From Demetria terragena DSM 11295 (GTDB taxonomy: Bacteria; Actinomycetota; Actinomycetes; Actinomycetales; Dermatophilaceae): 64,000 nucleotides of DNA. Shown one piece after another: positions 54,695-63,749 of this stretch; position 1 is the stretch's first letter, and each line of letters begins with the position of its first letter. Location of the stretch: positions 124,001 through 188,000 of the forward strand of contig NZ_AQXW01000002.1 of the NCBI RefSeq assembly GCF_000376825.1, read 5' to 3'. Under the pieces are notes generated by a model. The model was not told the DNA's origin. It ran no database searches and saw only the letters and a program-made list of their open reading frames with translations. The position numbers and the translations under genes were made by a program.

Positions 54695-55551
54695 GCACCA
54701 TGACGAGGGCCCGTAAGCCTGCAGCCCCATCGGAGGTCAAGAAGCCACGGTCGGGGATCTTCCTCACCCTGCTGGCCTGGTTCATCGGACTGGCCTTTGT
54801 GTTGCCTGTGGTGTGGATGGTCCTGACCTCCTTTCACAGCGAAGAGGACGCGGCCAGCAACCCGCCCGCCATCGTCGCGCCATTGAGCCTGGACGGGTTC
54901 AAGTCGTTCTTCGACTCCAACCCGTGGCCGCCGCTGTTGAACTCGATGACCGCGAGCGTGGTGTCGACGATCCTGGTGCTGATTCTGGCCCTGCCGGCGG
55001 CGTACGCCCTGTCAATTAAGCCGGTCGAGAAGTGGAGCGACGTCATGTTCTTCTTCTTGTCGACCAAGTTCCTCCCGATCGTGGCCGGTGTCCTCCCGAT
55101 CTATCTCATTGCGCAGAACTTGCACATGCTGGACAACATCGGGTTCTTGATCATTCTGTACACCGGCATGAACCTGCCGATTGCGGTGTGGATGTTGCGC
55201 TCATTCTTGGCTGAGGTCCCGGTCGAGATGCTGGAGGCCGCCCAGGTCGATGGGGCGAGTGTCACGCGTACGCTCCGCGAAATTGTCGCGCCGGTCATCA
55301 TGCCGGGCATCGCGGCTGCTGCGCTGATCTGCTTCATCTTCTCGTGGAACGAGTTGCTGCTGGCCCGCGTGCTGACCAGCACGACGGCACAGACCGCGCC
55401 GGTCTTCTTGACTGGTTTTGTGACCAGTCAAGGACTCTTCCTGGCCAAGGTCTGCGCGGCCTCGCTGGTGGTGTCGCTGCCGGTTCTTGCGGCAGGATTC
55501 GCAGCACAGGACAAACTGGTCCAGGGTCTTTCGATGGGAGCTGTTCGCTGA
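54691..55551 (+). CDS. Carbohydrate ABC transporter permease, MalG type
   Basis: A 286-residue partner permease with six hydrophobic segments. The EAA loop is 'MLEAAQVDGASVTRTLREIVAP' (about residues 183-204). It ends one base into the ATG of the dehydrogenase (TGATG). No ATP-binding subunit gene follows, so an ATPase from elsewhere in the genome (MsiK/UgpC-type shared ATPase, known in actinobacteria) is probably used. Confidence 0.93.
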   Translation: MSTMTRARKPAAPSEVKKPRSGIFLTLLAWFIGLAFVLPVVWMVLTSFHSEEDAASNPPAIVAPLSLDGFKSFFDSNPWPPLLNSMTASVVSTILVLILALPAAYALSIKPVEKWSDVMFFFLSTKFLPIVAGVLPIYLIAQNLHMLDNIGFLIILYTGMNLPIAVWMLRSFLAEVPVEMLEAAQVDGASVTRTLREIVAPVIMPGIAAAALICFIFSWNELLLARVLTSTTAQTAPVFLTGFVTSQGLFLAKVCAASLVVSLPVLAAGFAAQDKLVQGLSMGAVR

Positions 55552-57041
55552 TGAATGCGCCGATTACCTTGTCTAACAAGGCGCTTGGTGACTTGCCCGG
55601 GAACGTGCAACAGCCGGCATACGACCGCTCCGCGGTCACCGCGGGCATCGTGCATTTTGGCGTCGGCGGCTTCCATCGTGCCCACCAGGCGATGTACGTC
55701 GATGCCCTGATGAACGAAGGCGAGGGCTTGGACTGGGGCATCGTCGGGGTAGGCGTGCTGCCCCACGACGAGCGCATCGTCGACACCCTGAATGCTCAGG
55801 ACGGGCTCTACACCTTGGTGCAGAAGTCTCCTGACGGGGCGCTCGAGGCGCGGGTGATCGGGAGCATCCAGCGCATGTTGCTCGCGCCTCGTGACCCGGA
55901 AGCCGTCCTGAACACGATGACTGACCCCGCTATCCGAATCGTGTCGCTCACGATTACCGAGGGCAGTTATCTGCTTAATCAGGCCACCGGCGAGTTCGAC
56001 GGGGAGCACCCCTCGATCCAGGCTGAACTGCAGCCCGGTTCGACCCCGGCGACCGCATTTGGCTTCATCGTGGAGGCACTCCAACGGCGCCGTGCCGCGG
56101 GGACTGCGCCGTTCACCGTGATGTCCTGCGACAACCTGCCCGGTAACGGTGACGTCGCGCGCAAGACGATGACGGCGTATGCCCGCCTGAAGGACGCAGA
56201 TCTGGCGGACTGGATGCTCGAGCACGTGGCCTTTCCCAATGGCATGGTCGACCGCATCACACCGGTCACCACACCGCAGGACATCGAGAAGACAGCCGAG
56301 TTGGGTGTGACTGATGGGTGGCCGGTGGTGTGTGAGCCGTTCACCCAGTGGGTGTTGGAGGATCACTTCACCTCAGGGCGGCCCGCATTCGAACGGGTCG
56401 GCGTCCAGGTCGTCGACGATGTTGTGCCCTATGAGTTGATGAAACTTCGACTGCTGAACGCCAGCCACCAGGCGCTGTGCTACTTGGGGTATCTGGCGGG
56501 CTACCGGTATGCCCACGAGGTGTGCCAAGACGAGCTGTTCGTGGAGTTCCTGGGGGGCTACATGCGGGGCGAGGGCGTACCGACCCTGCCTGAGGTCCCG
56601 GGAGTGGACCTCGACGCCTACGCGACGACCTTGGTTGAGAGGTTCGCCAACCCTCAGGTCAGGGACACGCTGGCCCGGTTGTGCGCTGAGAGTTCCGACC
56701 GCATTCCGAAGTGGCTCGTACCGGTGATTCGGGAGAACCTGGATCAAGGGCGAGTTCCGGAACGCTCGGCGCTCGTGGTCGCGGCGTGGGCTCGGTATGC
56801 CGAGGGTGTCGACGAGGCGGGGGAGTCGATTGACATCGTGGATCACCGCAAGGATGCCGTGATGGCGGCCGCGGCAGCTCGCGGCGACGATCCGCTGTCG
56901 TTCCTGCGGGACACCACGTTGTTCGGCGACCTGGCCGATCGTCCCGAGTTCACCGCGGCCTATCTGCGCCACCTCGACTCACTGCATGAGCACGGGGCAC
57001 GGGCTACGACCGAACGGGTTGTCGCGACTCTGCGAGACTGA
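55551..57041 (+). CDS. Mannitol dehydrogenase family protein (mannitol/arabitol 2-dehydrogenase)
   Basis: A 496-residue long-chain dehydrogenase. 'IVHFGVGGFHRAHQAMYVD' near residue 34 is the N-terminal Rossmann start. The catalytic signature 'MKLRLLNASHQALCYLGYLAG' (Lys, Asn and His, about residues 299-318) is complete. It oxidises mannitol, D-arabitol or a related polyol to the 2-ketose with NAD. The partner gene downstream is a xylulokinase, which favours D-arabitol to D-xylulose; mannitol to fructose is the alternative. Confidence 0.92.
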   Translation: MNAPITLSNKALGDLPGNVQQPAYDRSAVTAGIVHFGVGGFHRAHQAMYVDALMNEGEGLDWGIVGVGVLPHDERIVDTLNAQDGLYTLVQKSPDGALEARVIGSIQRMLLAPRDPEAVLNTMTDPAIRIVSLTITEGSYLLNQATGEFDGEHPSIQAELQPGSTPATAFGFIVEALQRRRAAGTAPFTVMSCDNLPGNGDVARKTMTAYARLKDADLADWMLEHVAFPNGMVDRITPVTTPQDIEKTAELGVTDGWPVVCEPFTQWVLEDHFTSGRPAFERVGVQVVDDVVPYELMKLRLLNASHQALCYLGYLAGYRYAHEVCQDELFVEFLGGYMRGEGVPTLPEVPGVDLDAYATTLVERFANPQVRDTLARLCAESSDRIPKWLVPVIRENLDQGRVPERSALVVAAWARYAEGVDEAGESIDIVDHRKDAVMAAAAARGDDPLSFLRDTTLFGDLADRPEFTAAYLRHLDSLHEHGARATTERVVATLRD

Positions 57042-57079
57042 CGCTGAACTGTGGTCGTGCCGATGAGAGGCCGGGTGTG

Positions 57080-58480
57080 ATGGGTCGAATGGTTGCTGGA
57101 GTCGATTCGTCGACCCAGTCCTGCAAAGTTGTGGTGTGTGACGCCGAGACCGGCACGGTGCTTCGCGAAGGGCGAGCTGCCCACCCGGACGGTACGGCGA
57201 TCGATGCTGGTCGGTGGTGGGAGGCGTACCAGTTGGCCACCGCTGATGGCCTCCTCGACGGCGTCGAAGCAATCTCGGTTGCTGGCCAGCAACACGGCAT
57301 GGTCACTCTCGACGATGACGACGAGTTGGTGCGCGATGCGCTGCTCTGGAACGACACCCGGTCAGCAGACGCCGCAACGGATCTGATTGACGAGTTCGGT
57401 GGTGCTTCGTTCTGGGCCGGAGCGGTGGGATTGATTCCGGTGGCAAGTTTCACCGTGAGCAAGGTGCGGTGGCTCGCCGAGCATGAGCCCAAGAATGCCG
57501 AAAAGGTACGCACCGTCGTTCTGCCCCACGACTGGCTCACTGGTCGAATCCTTCAGGAAGGCAACGGTTTTCAGCGCTGGACCACAGACCGCGGAGACGC
57601 TTCGGGAACCGGCTACTGGTCAGCGCGCGAAGGTGAATATCGCCCGGAGATCGTGCGCGCGGCGTTCGGTCGGGAACTGAACCTTCCCGAAGTCTTGGGG
57701 CCAAGCGAACGCGCTGGGCAGACTAGCGACGGCCGGATCGTGGCGGCAGGCACGGGCGACAATATGGGCGCTGCGCTGGGGCTCGGACTTCGTCCTGGCG
57801 ACGTAGTTCTGTCCCTGGGCACGAGCGGAACCGTGTTCGCCGACCACGACGAGTCGGTGGCCGATGAGCGCGGCTATGTCGCGGGTTTTGCGAGTGCGAG
57901 CGGGGGACACCTGCCCTTGGTCTGCACCTTGAATGCCGCACGGGTGCTGACGGCGGGCGCCTCGATGCTTGGCACCGATCTCGCGGGTCTGGACGAACTC
58001 GCGATGCGGGCTGAGCCGGGGGCGGGTGGTCTGACGATGCTGCCGTACCTCGACGGGGAGCGGACGCCGAACCTGCCGGGCGCTACAGGCCTGCTGGGCG
58101 GCATCACCCGAACCAATGCCACCCCAGAGAATGTGGCCAGGGCCTGTGTCGAAGGCATGCTGTGCAACCTGGAATTCAGCGCGGCCGGCCTTGCGGCACA
58201 AGGGATTTCCATCGACCGAGTCCTCCTTATCGGGGGAGCGTCCAAGTCCCAAGCCGTGCGCGCACTGGCCTCAACCATCTTCGATGCGCCGGTGGTCATC
58301 CCGGCCTCCGCCGAGTACGTCGGCCTGGGCGCCGCCCGCCAGGCTGCGTGGGCGCTGACCGGCGAGTACCCGGACTGGAAGATCGCGGTTGACGACGAAC
58401 TTGCACCAGGCGACGGTGCTGCGGGCAGGCGGGTCCGCGAGCAGTACGCCGCACTCGGCGCGCGCGTCGAGTGGGCTTAG
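57080..58480 (+). CDS. xylB: Xylulokinase (FGGY family)
   Basis: A 466-residue kinase. 'AGVDSSTQSCKVVVCDAETG' at the N-terminus, 'VAGQQHGMVTLDDDDEL' near residue 70, and 'LWNDTRSADAA' (catalytic Asp, near 94) are typical of xylulokinases. 'LSLGTSGTVFADHD' and 'LLIGGASKSQAVRALA' complete the ATP site. It phosphorylates D-xylulose, the likely product of the dehydrogenase. ATG 57080 chosen; GTG 57077 is one codon earlier. Its TAG shares bases with the convergent DUF952 stop. Confidence 0.9.
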   Translation: MGRMVAGVDSSTQSCKVVVCDAETGTVLREGRAAHPDGTAIDAGRWWEAYQLATADGLLDGVEAISVAGQQHGMVTLDDDDELVRDALLWNDTRSADAATDLIDEFGGASFWAGAVGLIPVASFTVSKVRWLAEHEPKNAEKVRTVVLPHDWLTGRILQEGNGFQRWTTDRGDASGTGYWSAREGEYRPEIVRAAFGRELNLPEVLGPSERAGQTSDGRIVAAGTGDNMGAALGLGLRPGDVVLSLGTSGTVFADHDESVADERGYVAGFASASGGHLPLVCTLNAARVLTAGASMLGTDLAGLDELAMRAEPGAGGLTMLPYLDGERTPNLPGATGLLGGITRTNATPENVARACVEGMLCNLEFSAAGLAAQGISIDRVLLIGGASKSQAVRALASTIFDAPVVIPASAEYVGLGAARQAAWALTGEYPDWKIAVDDELAPGDGAAGRRVREQYAALGARVEWA

Positions 58481-58827
58481 TGGTCTTCGCGGAGTGCTTC
58501 CGCGTCGCCCGACAACACCCGCACCTCACGCACCGCGGCCACAGGTAGGGGTGCGTAGAGGTGTGGGAACTCCTCACCGGTCTGCGGATTGCCGACCTCG
58601 ACCACGACGTCGGCCTCGATCTGCTCGGCATCGATGGTGAGCAACACGAGTTCCTCGACGTCGCCGTAGAACGCGGCGCGGACCTGGGGCCACTGATGCT
58701 CATAGGACAGGTGCATGAAGCCCACCTGCGTCAAGGTTGCCCCGCGCGTGGAGATCTCATAGACGCCTCGGCGCTGGGCCTCCTCCCAGTCGCTGGGCAG
58801 GGCGAGGTGGAAAAGCGGAGTGCTCAT
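58477..58827 (-). CDS. DUF952 domain protein
   Basis: A 116-residue small protein matching DUF952: 'LFHLALPSDWEEAQRRGVYEIST', 'GFMHLSYEHQWPQVRAAFYGD', 'LVLLTIDAEQIEADVVVEVG' and 'FPHLYAPLPVAAVREV'. The function of this domain is unknown. The ATG at 58827 is the second Met in the frame and matches the domain start. Its TAA overlaps the TAG of xylB by 2 bases of shared sequence, in convergent orientation. Confidence 0.85.
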   Translation of the reverse strand: MSTPLFHLALPSDWEEAQRRGVYEISTRGATLTQVGFMHLSYEHQWPQVRAAFYGDVEELVLLTIDAEQIEADVVVEVGNPQTGEEFPHLYAPLPVAAVREVRVLSGDAEALREDH

Positions 58828-58949
58828 GGAGGCAGCCAATCACGGCCAGGCTTCGGGAACACCTCGCACGAGATCAGGTGACGAAAGTCTCCGCCGGCGG
58901 GCGATATTTCCTTCGACTAAGAACATTTCGATATGGAATAATAACGTCC

Positions 58950-60155
58950 ATGTCCCTCGCCCCCTACCGTCGCGTCTTTTCCTACCCGCGGGCCCGCCAG
59001 ATGTTGCTGCTGGGCTTGCTCCTGAGAGTGCCGATCTTCAGCACGGGCGTGCTGCTGATGTTGCACGTCACCGACCATTTGGGACGGTCCTGGACTGAGG
59101 CAGGGGTCGTGTCGGCATTAGCGACCTTGGCTATCGCGATCAGCGGGCCGTGGCGTGGGCGGTTGCTCGACACCTATGGTCTGCGGCGGGTGCTGATCCC
59201 CTCGATTGTCATCACGGGGACGACCTGGGCGATTGCGCCCTTCGTGGGTTATTGGCCGCTGCTGATCATGGTCGGCGTCGCCGGGCTGTTCGTCGTGCCG
59301 ATCTTCTCTATCGCCCGCCAGGGTGTGATCGCGGCCGTGCCGAGCGGGGACCGGCGCACGGCACTGTCGGCGGACAGCGTCACGGTCGAGCTCGCCTATA
59401 TGTCCGGCCCGGCGCTGGCGTTGCTTATCTCCACCCAGATCGGGACGGCGTGGACGCTACTGATGGTGCAGATGCTGGCGCTCCTGGGCAGTGTGACGTT
59501 GTGGATTCTCAATCCGCCACTGCGTGAAGAAGGGGACCAACAGGCTGGCCCGGTGGATGCGCCGGCCGCCTCAGTTGCGCGTTCGTCGTGGTTGGGCCCG
59601 CGATTCGTGGTGCTTTGTCTTGCGGCCGCCGCGACCACGATCGTTCTGGTCGGCAGCGAGGTTGCCGTTGTCGCCGCGGTCAAGGACTGGGGTGATGAGG
59701 GCCAATTGGGCGTGATCTTCGCGGCGTGGGGCCTTGGTTCGATTCTCGGCGGGGTGACCTATGGGGCGCTGTCTCGTGGATTCTCGCCGTTCTTGTTGTT
59801 GGCGGCGCTGGCGGTGACCTCGGTGCCTATGGCGTGGGCTTCCTCGGCCGGCGCAGTTGCTGTTCTCGGGCTGATTGCTGGCGTGTTCTGTGCGCCCACT
59901 GTCACGGCCTCGGTTGAAGCGGTCAGTCGTGCGGTCCCGGCGCTCGCGCGAGGCGAAGCGATGGGGTGGCATGGCTCGTCCATGACGATGGGTTCCGCCA
60001 TTGCTGCTCCGCTCGCGGGGGTCGCGATCGATCACGGGGGTTACCAGGTTGCGATTCTGGTGGTCTGCGCGGTGGGTCTGGCAATTGCACTGGGTGGTGG
60101 CAGCGTGATGCTGCGTGAGCGTCGGCGGGCCCAGCGCCTCGCGCTGGCTGCCTAG
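58950..60155 (+). CDS. MFS transporter
   Basis: A 401-residue carrier with about 12 hydrophobic segments. 'GRLLDTYGLRRVLIP' between helices 2 and 3 and 'ALSRGFSPFLLLAALAV' after helix 8 show the MFS layout. No substrate motif is visible. AATAAT (58937-58942) lies 7 bases before the ATG, without a ribosome site, so a leaderless mRNA is likely. The open frame extends 213 bases upstream but lacks a membrane-protein pattern there. Confidence 0.82.
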   Translation: MSLAPYRRVFSYPRARQMLLLGLLLRVPIFSTGVLLMLHVTDHLGRSWTEAGVVSALATLAIAISGPWRGRLLDTYGLRRVLIPSIVITGTTWAIAPFVGYWPLLIMVGVAGLFVVPIFSIARQGVIAAVPSGDRRTALSADSVTVELAYMSGPALALLISTQIGTAWTLLMVQMLALLGSVTLWILNPPLREEGDQQAGPVDAPAASVARSSWLGPRFVVLCLAAAATTIVLVGSEVAVVAAVKDWGDEGQLGVIFAAWGLGSILGGVTYGALSRGFSPFLLLAALAVTSVPMAWASSAGAVAVLGLIAGVFCAPTVTASVEAVSRAVPALARGEAMGWHGSSMTMGSAIAAPLAGVAIDHGGYQVAILVVCAVGLAIALGGGSVMLRERRRAQRLALAA

Positions 60156-60172
60156 ACTTCCGGCGTACCGAT

Positions 60173-60201
60173 TTCGACGTGTGTCGACCCGGTGCTAAGG
60201 T
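60173..60201 (+). promoter_or_regulatory. Candidate promoter of the infC operon
   Basis: TTCGAC (60173-60178), a 17-bp spacer and TAAGGT (60196-60201) lie upstream of a 210-base leader. The start would be near 60208. Confidence 0.45.
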
Positions 60202-60339
60202 TGGGCCACCGATCCGTGCACCGCACTGTTCACGGATGTGCAAGAGAAGCCCCGCTTCCACCCGCGTTGACCACTGGTCGCCGGGTCCCGGTGAAGGATT
60301 GTGAGCCCGTCAGGGCAACACAGTCCATTGCACCTTTGA

Positions 60340-60370
60340 GGCTCCTCGCGCACTCCAGCGGCGGGGAGCC
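60340..60370 (+). promoter_or_regulatory. infC leader hairpin, candidate attenuator
   Basis: GGCTCCTCGC (60340-60349) pairs with GCGGGGAGCC (60361-60370), with one G-U pair and an 11-nt loop. TTCCTCGTTGTT follows. The hairpin lies 46 bases before the infC start and could end transcription or hide the ribosome site. Whether a ribosomal protein or IF-3 controls it cannot be told from the sequence. Confidence 0.5.
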
Positions 60371-60416
60371 TTCCTCGTTGTTGGACAGCAATTTCAGCAA
60401 CTCAGAAGGAGCAGAC

Positions 60417-61004
60417 ATCAGCGCTGAGACCCGCATCAATGAGCGCATCCGGGTTCCGGAAGTGCGGCTCGTTGGCCCCAACGGCGAACAGGTCGGCATC
60501 GTCCGCGTCGAGGACGCATTGCGACTAGCCGCCGAGGCAGATCTGGATCTGGTCGAGGTGGCACCGATGGCTAAGCCACCGGTGGCCAAGCTCATGGACT
60601 TTGGCAAGTTCAAATATGAAGCTGCCATGAAGGCCCGTGAGGCTCGTAAGAACCAGGTCAACACGGTCATCAAAGAGATCAAACTCCGGCCAAAGATCGA
60701 TCCGCACGACTACGGCACCAAGAAGGGCCACGTCGAGCGCTTCCTCAAGGCCGGTGACAAGGTCAAAGTGACCATCATGTTCCGCGGACGCGAGCAGTCC
60801 CGCCCAGAGTTGGGCTTCCGACTGCTGCAGCGCCTCGCAGAGGACGTTGAGGCACTGGGCTTTGTCGAGAGCAAGCCCAAGCAGGATGGCCGCAACATGA
60901 TCATGGTGCTTGGCCCGACGCGGAAGAAGTCCGAGGCTCGCGCCGAGGGTCGCCGCAAGCGTGAAGCTGAGGCGCAGGCTGCGCAACCGCAGTCAGCCGA
61001 CTGA
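60417..61004 (+). CDS. infC: Translation initiation factor IF-3
   Basis: A 195-residue IF-3 that keeps ribosomal subunits apart and proofreads the start codon. The N-domain starts '[21 protein letters not shown]'-like and continues to '[20 protein letters not shown]'. The linker has '[19 protein letters not shown]' and the C-domain '[12 protein letters not shown]'. AAGGAG (60406-60411) is followed, 5 bases later, by ATC at 60417, which begins the natural protein ('ISAETRIN'). No ATG, GTG or TTG occurs at a fitting place, so AUC is the likely start, as AUU is in E. coli infC. The tail is Arg/Glu-rich. Confidence 0.93.
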   Translation: MSAETRINERIRVPEVRLVGPNGEQVGIVRVEDALRLAAEADLDLVEVAPMAKPPVAKLMDFGKFKYEAAMKAREARKNQVNTVIKEIKLRPKIDPHDYGTKKGHVERFLKAGDKVKVTIMFRGREQSRPELGFRLLQRLAEDVEALGFVESKPKQDGRNMIMVLGPTRKKSEARAEGRRKREAEAQAAQPQSAD

Positions 61005-61066
61005 CCAACGCGCGGGACGATAGTCGCGTCCCCGACGAACTTGCCGCGATGAGCGGCACCCACGTT

Positions 61067-61084
61067 CGATGTGTCACCACATCG
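61067..61084 (+). promoter_or_regulatory. Perfect hairpin before the rpmI ribosome site
   Basis: CGATGTG (61067-61073) and CACATCG (61078-61084) form a 7-bp stem with a 4-nt TCAC loop. AGAAGGAGA follows within 8 bases. A role in L20/L35-type feedback control is possible but not shown. Confidence 0.45.
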
Positions 61085-61106
61085 AGGATGAGAAGGAGAT
61101 CGGCAG

Positions 61107-61301
61107 ATGCCGAAGATGAAGACGCACAGCGGTGCGAAGAAGCGGTTCAAGGTGACCGGTTCGGGCAAAATCAAGCGTCAGCGCGCCCGCCACGTGCACA
61201 AGTTCCAGGAGCGCAGCAAGCGGCACAGCCGTCGTCTGGTTCCGGACATCGTCGTCGCGCCGGCCGATGCGGCCAAGGTCAAGCGCCTCTTGGGCAAGTA
61301 A
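61107..61301 (+). CDS. rpmI: 50S ribosomal protein L35
   Basis: A 64-residue basic ribosomal protein. '[22 protein letters not shown]' and '[14 protein letters not shown]' are the L35 signatures. AGAAGGAGA precedes the ATG. Part of the infC-rpmI-rplT operon. Confidence 0.98.
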   Translation: MPKMKTHSGAKKRFKVTGSGKIKRQRARHVHKFQERSKRHSRRLVPDIVVAPADAAKVKRLLGK

Positions 61302-61338
61302 GCCCCCTTCACCACCAACGAACCAGGAGATTTGAGAC

Positions 61339-61731
61339 ATGGCACGCGTGAAGCGGGCAGTAAACGCCCATAAGAAGCGCCGCACCGTCTTGGAACAGGC
61401 CAGTGGCTACCGCGGTCAGCGGTCGCGCCTGTACCGCAAGGCCAAGGAGCAGGTCACCCACTCGATGGGTTACAGCTACCGCGACCGTCGGGCTCGCAAG
61501 GGCGACTTCCGTCGTCTGTGGATCCAGCGGATCAACGCGGCATGCCGCGCAAACGGCATGACCTACAACAGGTTCATTCAGGGCCTGAAGGCTGCCGAGA
61601 TCGAGGTTGACCGTCGCATGCTCGCCGAGCTCGCCGTCAACGACGCTCCGGCCTTTGCCCAGCTGGTGGAGCTCGCCAAGGCCAACGTGCCCGCGCAGCC
61701 GGCCGCCAACGCCGATTCCTCGGCTGCCTGA
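61339..61731 (+). CDS. rplT: 50S ribosomal protein L20
   Basis: A 130-residue assembly protein. '[25 protein letters not shown]' start, '[22 protein letters not shown]' and '[22 protein letters not shown]' are standard. The last 20 residues are an Ala-rich tail. GGAGA precedes the ATG. Confidence 0.98.
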   Translation: MARVKRAVNAHKKRRTVLEQASGYRGQRSRLYRKAKEQVTHSMGYSYRDRRARKGDFRRLWIQRINAACRANGMTYNRFIQGLKAAEIEVDRRMLAELAVNDAPAFAQLVELAKANVPAQPAANADSSAA

Positions 61732-61766
61732 GCTCGTCCACGACACTGAACGCCGATCGAGCCGAC

Positions 61767-62552
61767 GTGCTGACCAACCCCCGCGCAGAGCGGGTGCGGT
61801 CAGTACGTGCGCTCGGTCGGCGTTCGGCACGTGAGCGGGCCGGGCGATTCGTCGCCGAAGGCCCGCAAGCGGTCCGGGAGGCACTTCGGTGTGCGGCCGA
61901 GAGCGTGATCGATATTTATGTCGATGACACCGGACTGGACCGCTATCCAGACCTCCTAGCGGTAGCAGGCCGGGCCGGAGTATCAGTGCACGCGGCCAGC
62001 ACCGCCGTCCTTGCGGCCATGGCTGACACCGAGCATCCGCAGGGGCTTCTGGCGGTCTGCCGGAGTATCGACGTTCCGCTCGCTGAGGCGTTCTCGAACG
62101 CTCGCCGCGTCATCATCCTGAGCAATGTGCGCGACCCAGGAAACGCCGGCACGGTAATTCGCGGGGCGGATGCAGCCGGCGCCGACGCGGTGATCGTGAC
62201 CGCGGACAGCGTCGATATCTATAACCCCAAAGTCGTCCGCTCAACAGCCGGCTCGCTGTGGCACCTGCCCATCAGCCGAGGCGCTGATGCCGAGTCGGTG
62301 CTGGCCGTTGCCCGGGATCATGAATTGTTGGTCTTCGCCGCGGACGGGTCCGGTACGGATCTGCTTCCTGACGTTGACCTCACCACTCCGCATGCCTGGC
62401 TCATGGGTAATGAGGCATGGGGGCTACCCGAGGATCTGCGCGCCAGGTGCGATCGAGTCGTGCGGGTGCCCATCTATGGTCAGGCCGAGTCCCTCAACCT
62501 GGCGATGGCCGCGACGCTGTGCCTGTACGCCTCCGCCGAGGCCGCGCGATAA
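61767..62552 (+). CDS. TrmH-family (SpoU) RNA 2'-O-methyltransferase
   Basis: A 261-residue SPOUT methyltransferase. The N-terminal substrate-binding part has 'RFVAEGPQAVREAL'. The knotted domain has 'VIILSNVRDPGNAGTVIRGADAAGAD' (motif 1), 'WLMGNEAWGLPEDL' (motif 2) and 'VPIYGQAESLNLAMAATLCLY' (motif 3), which bind S-adenosylmethionine. It probably methylates 23S rRNA, as similar genes follow rplT in actinobacteria. GTG start. Confidence 0.92.
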   Translation: MLTNPRAERVRSVRALGRRSARERAGRFVAEGPQAVREALRCAAESVIDIYVDDTGLDRYPDLLAVAGRAGVSVHAASTAVLAAMADTEHPQGLLAVCRSIDVPLAEAFSNARRVIILSNVRDPGNAGTVIRGADAAGADAVIVTADSVDIYNPKVVRSTAGSLWHLPISRGADAESVLAVARDHELLVFAADGSGTDLLPDVDLTTPHAWLMGNEAWGLPEDLRARCDRVVRVPIYGQAESLNLAMAATLCLYASAEAAR

Positions 62553-62654
62553 CCAGGTGAAGCAGCCGACGGCCCGTCGATAGACTTCTGCCGATCTGCC
62601 TGCGAATCGACCACATTCGTCAGGCCTGTGCCGCCTAGTGGTGAAATGAGAGCG

Positions 62655-63749
62655 ATGTCGGGCCCCAACACGCAGTACGACCCGGTCGAGGTCAATGCCC
62701 TTGATCCGGACACCATCGAACAGGCGGTGACCGACGCTCTTGCGGCGATTTCCGGTGCTGGCTCGTTGGAAGAGTTGAAGGCAATCCGCCCCCAGCACCA
62801 GGGCGACAAAAGCCCCTTGGCGCTCGCGAACCGTGAGATCGGAGCGCTCCCACCCACGGCCAAGGCCGAAGCAGGGAAGCGTGTCGGTCAAGCGCGTGGC
62901 CGAGTTGGTCAGGCCATGAAGCAACGTCAGACGGAGCTAGAGGCACAGCGGGACGCACGCATTCTGCGGGAGGAAGCCGTCGACGTGACGATGGTCCCGG
63001 CGCGTCGCCCGCTCGGTCGTCGGCACCCGGTCGAGTTGATGGCGCAGCGCATCGCGGATGTGTTCGTCGGGATGGGTTGGGAAATCGCCGACGGGCCAGA
63101 GGTTGAGGCCGAGTGGTTCAACTTCGATGCGCTGAACTTCGACGCCGATCATCCGGCCCGCCAGATGCAAGACACCTTCTATATCGATCCGCCCGAGGAC
63201 GGGCTGGTCTTGCGCACGCACACGTCTCCGGTGCAGGCGCGTGCGCTGCTGGAGCGCGGCGTACCCCTTTATGTCGGGTGCCCAGGCAAGGTGTTCCGCA
63301 CCGACGAGCTCGACGCGACGCACATGCCGGCCTTCCACCAGATCGAGGGCCTCGCCGTGGATGAGGGCCTGACGATGGCCCACCTTCGTGGCACGCTGGA
63401 CCGGCTCGCGTCTGAGTTGTTCGGCGCAGGCATCACGACGCGGCTGCGTCCCTCGTACTTCCCGTTCACTGAGCCCAGCGCGGAGATGGATCTGCGCTGC
63501 TTCGTCTGTGACGGCACCAATCCGGAGTGCCGGACCTGCTCTGGAACGGGCTGGATCGAATGGGGTGGCTGCGGCATGGTGAATCGCAGCGTGCTCTCCG
63601 CCTGCGGTATCGACCCCGACCGCTACACCGGCTACGCCTTCGGCATGGGAATCGACCGCGCGTTGATGTTCCGCACGGGCGTGTCCGACATGCGTGACAT
63701 GTTCGAGGGCGATGTCCGCTTCAACGCACAGTTCGGACTGGAGGTCTGA
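62655..63749 (+). CDS. pheS: Phenylalanine-tRNA ligase alpha subunit
   Basis: A 364-residue class II synthetase subunit. The N-terminal coiled coil runs to about residue 95. Motif 2 is near 'LLRTHTSPVQARAL'-type 'VLRTHTSPVQARALLERG' and 'PLYVGCPGKVFRTDELDATHMPAFHQIEG'. Motif 3 is 'YAFGMGIDRALMFR'. A zinc-knuckle-like run 'CFVCDGTNPECRTC' is present. I chose ATG 62655 ('MSGPN'); two earlier Met/start codons lie within 27 bases. It overlaps pheT by one base (TGATG). Confidence 0.96.
   Translation: MSGPNTQYDPVEVNALDPDTIEQAVTDALAAISGAGSLEELKAIRPQHQGDKSPLALANREIGALPPTAKAEAGKRVGQARGRVGQAMKQRQTELEAQRDARILREEAVDVTMVPARRPLGRRHPVELMAQRIADVFVGMGWEIADGPEVEAEWFNFDALNFDADHPARQMQDTFYIDPPEDGLVLRTHTSPVQARALLERGVPLYVGCPGKVFRTDELDATHMPAFHQIEGLAVDEGLTMAHLRGTLDRLASELFGAGITTRLRPSYFPFTEPSAEMDLRCFVCDGTNPECRTCSGTGWIEWGGCGMVNRSVLSACGIDPDRYTGYAFGMGIDRALMFRTGVSDMRDMFEGDVRFNAQFGLEV

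Noticed and set aside
60192-60416. An N-terminal extension of IF-3 by 75 residues.
   Set aside because: The frame is open, but it covers the leader hairpin, lacks IF-3 similarity, and the AAGGAG-ATC start gives the normal length.
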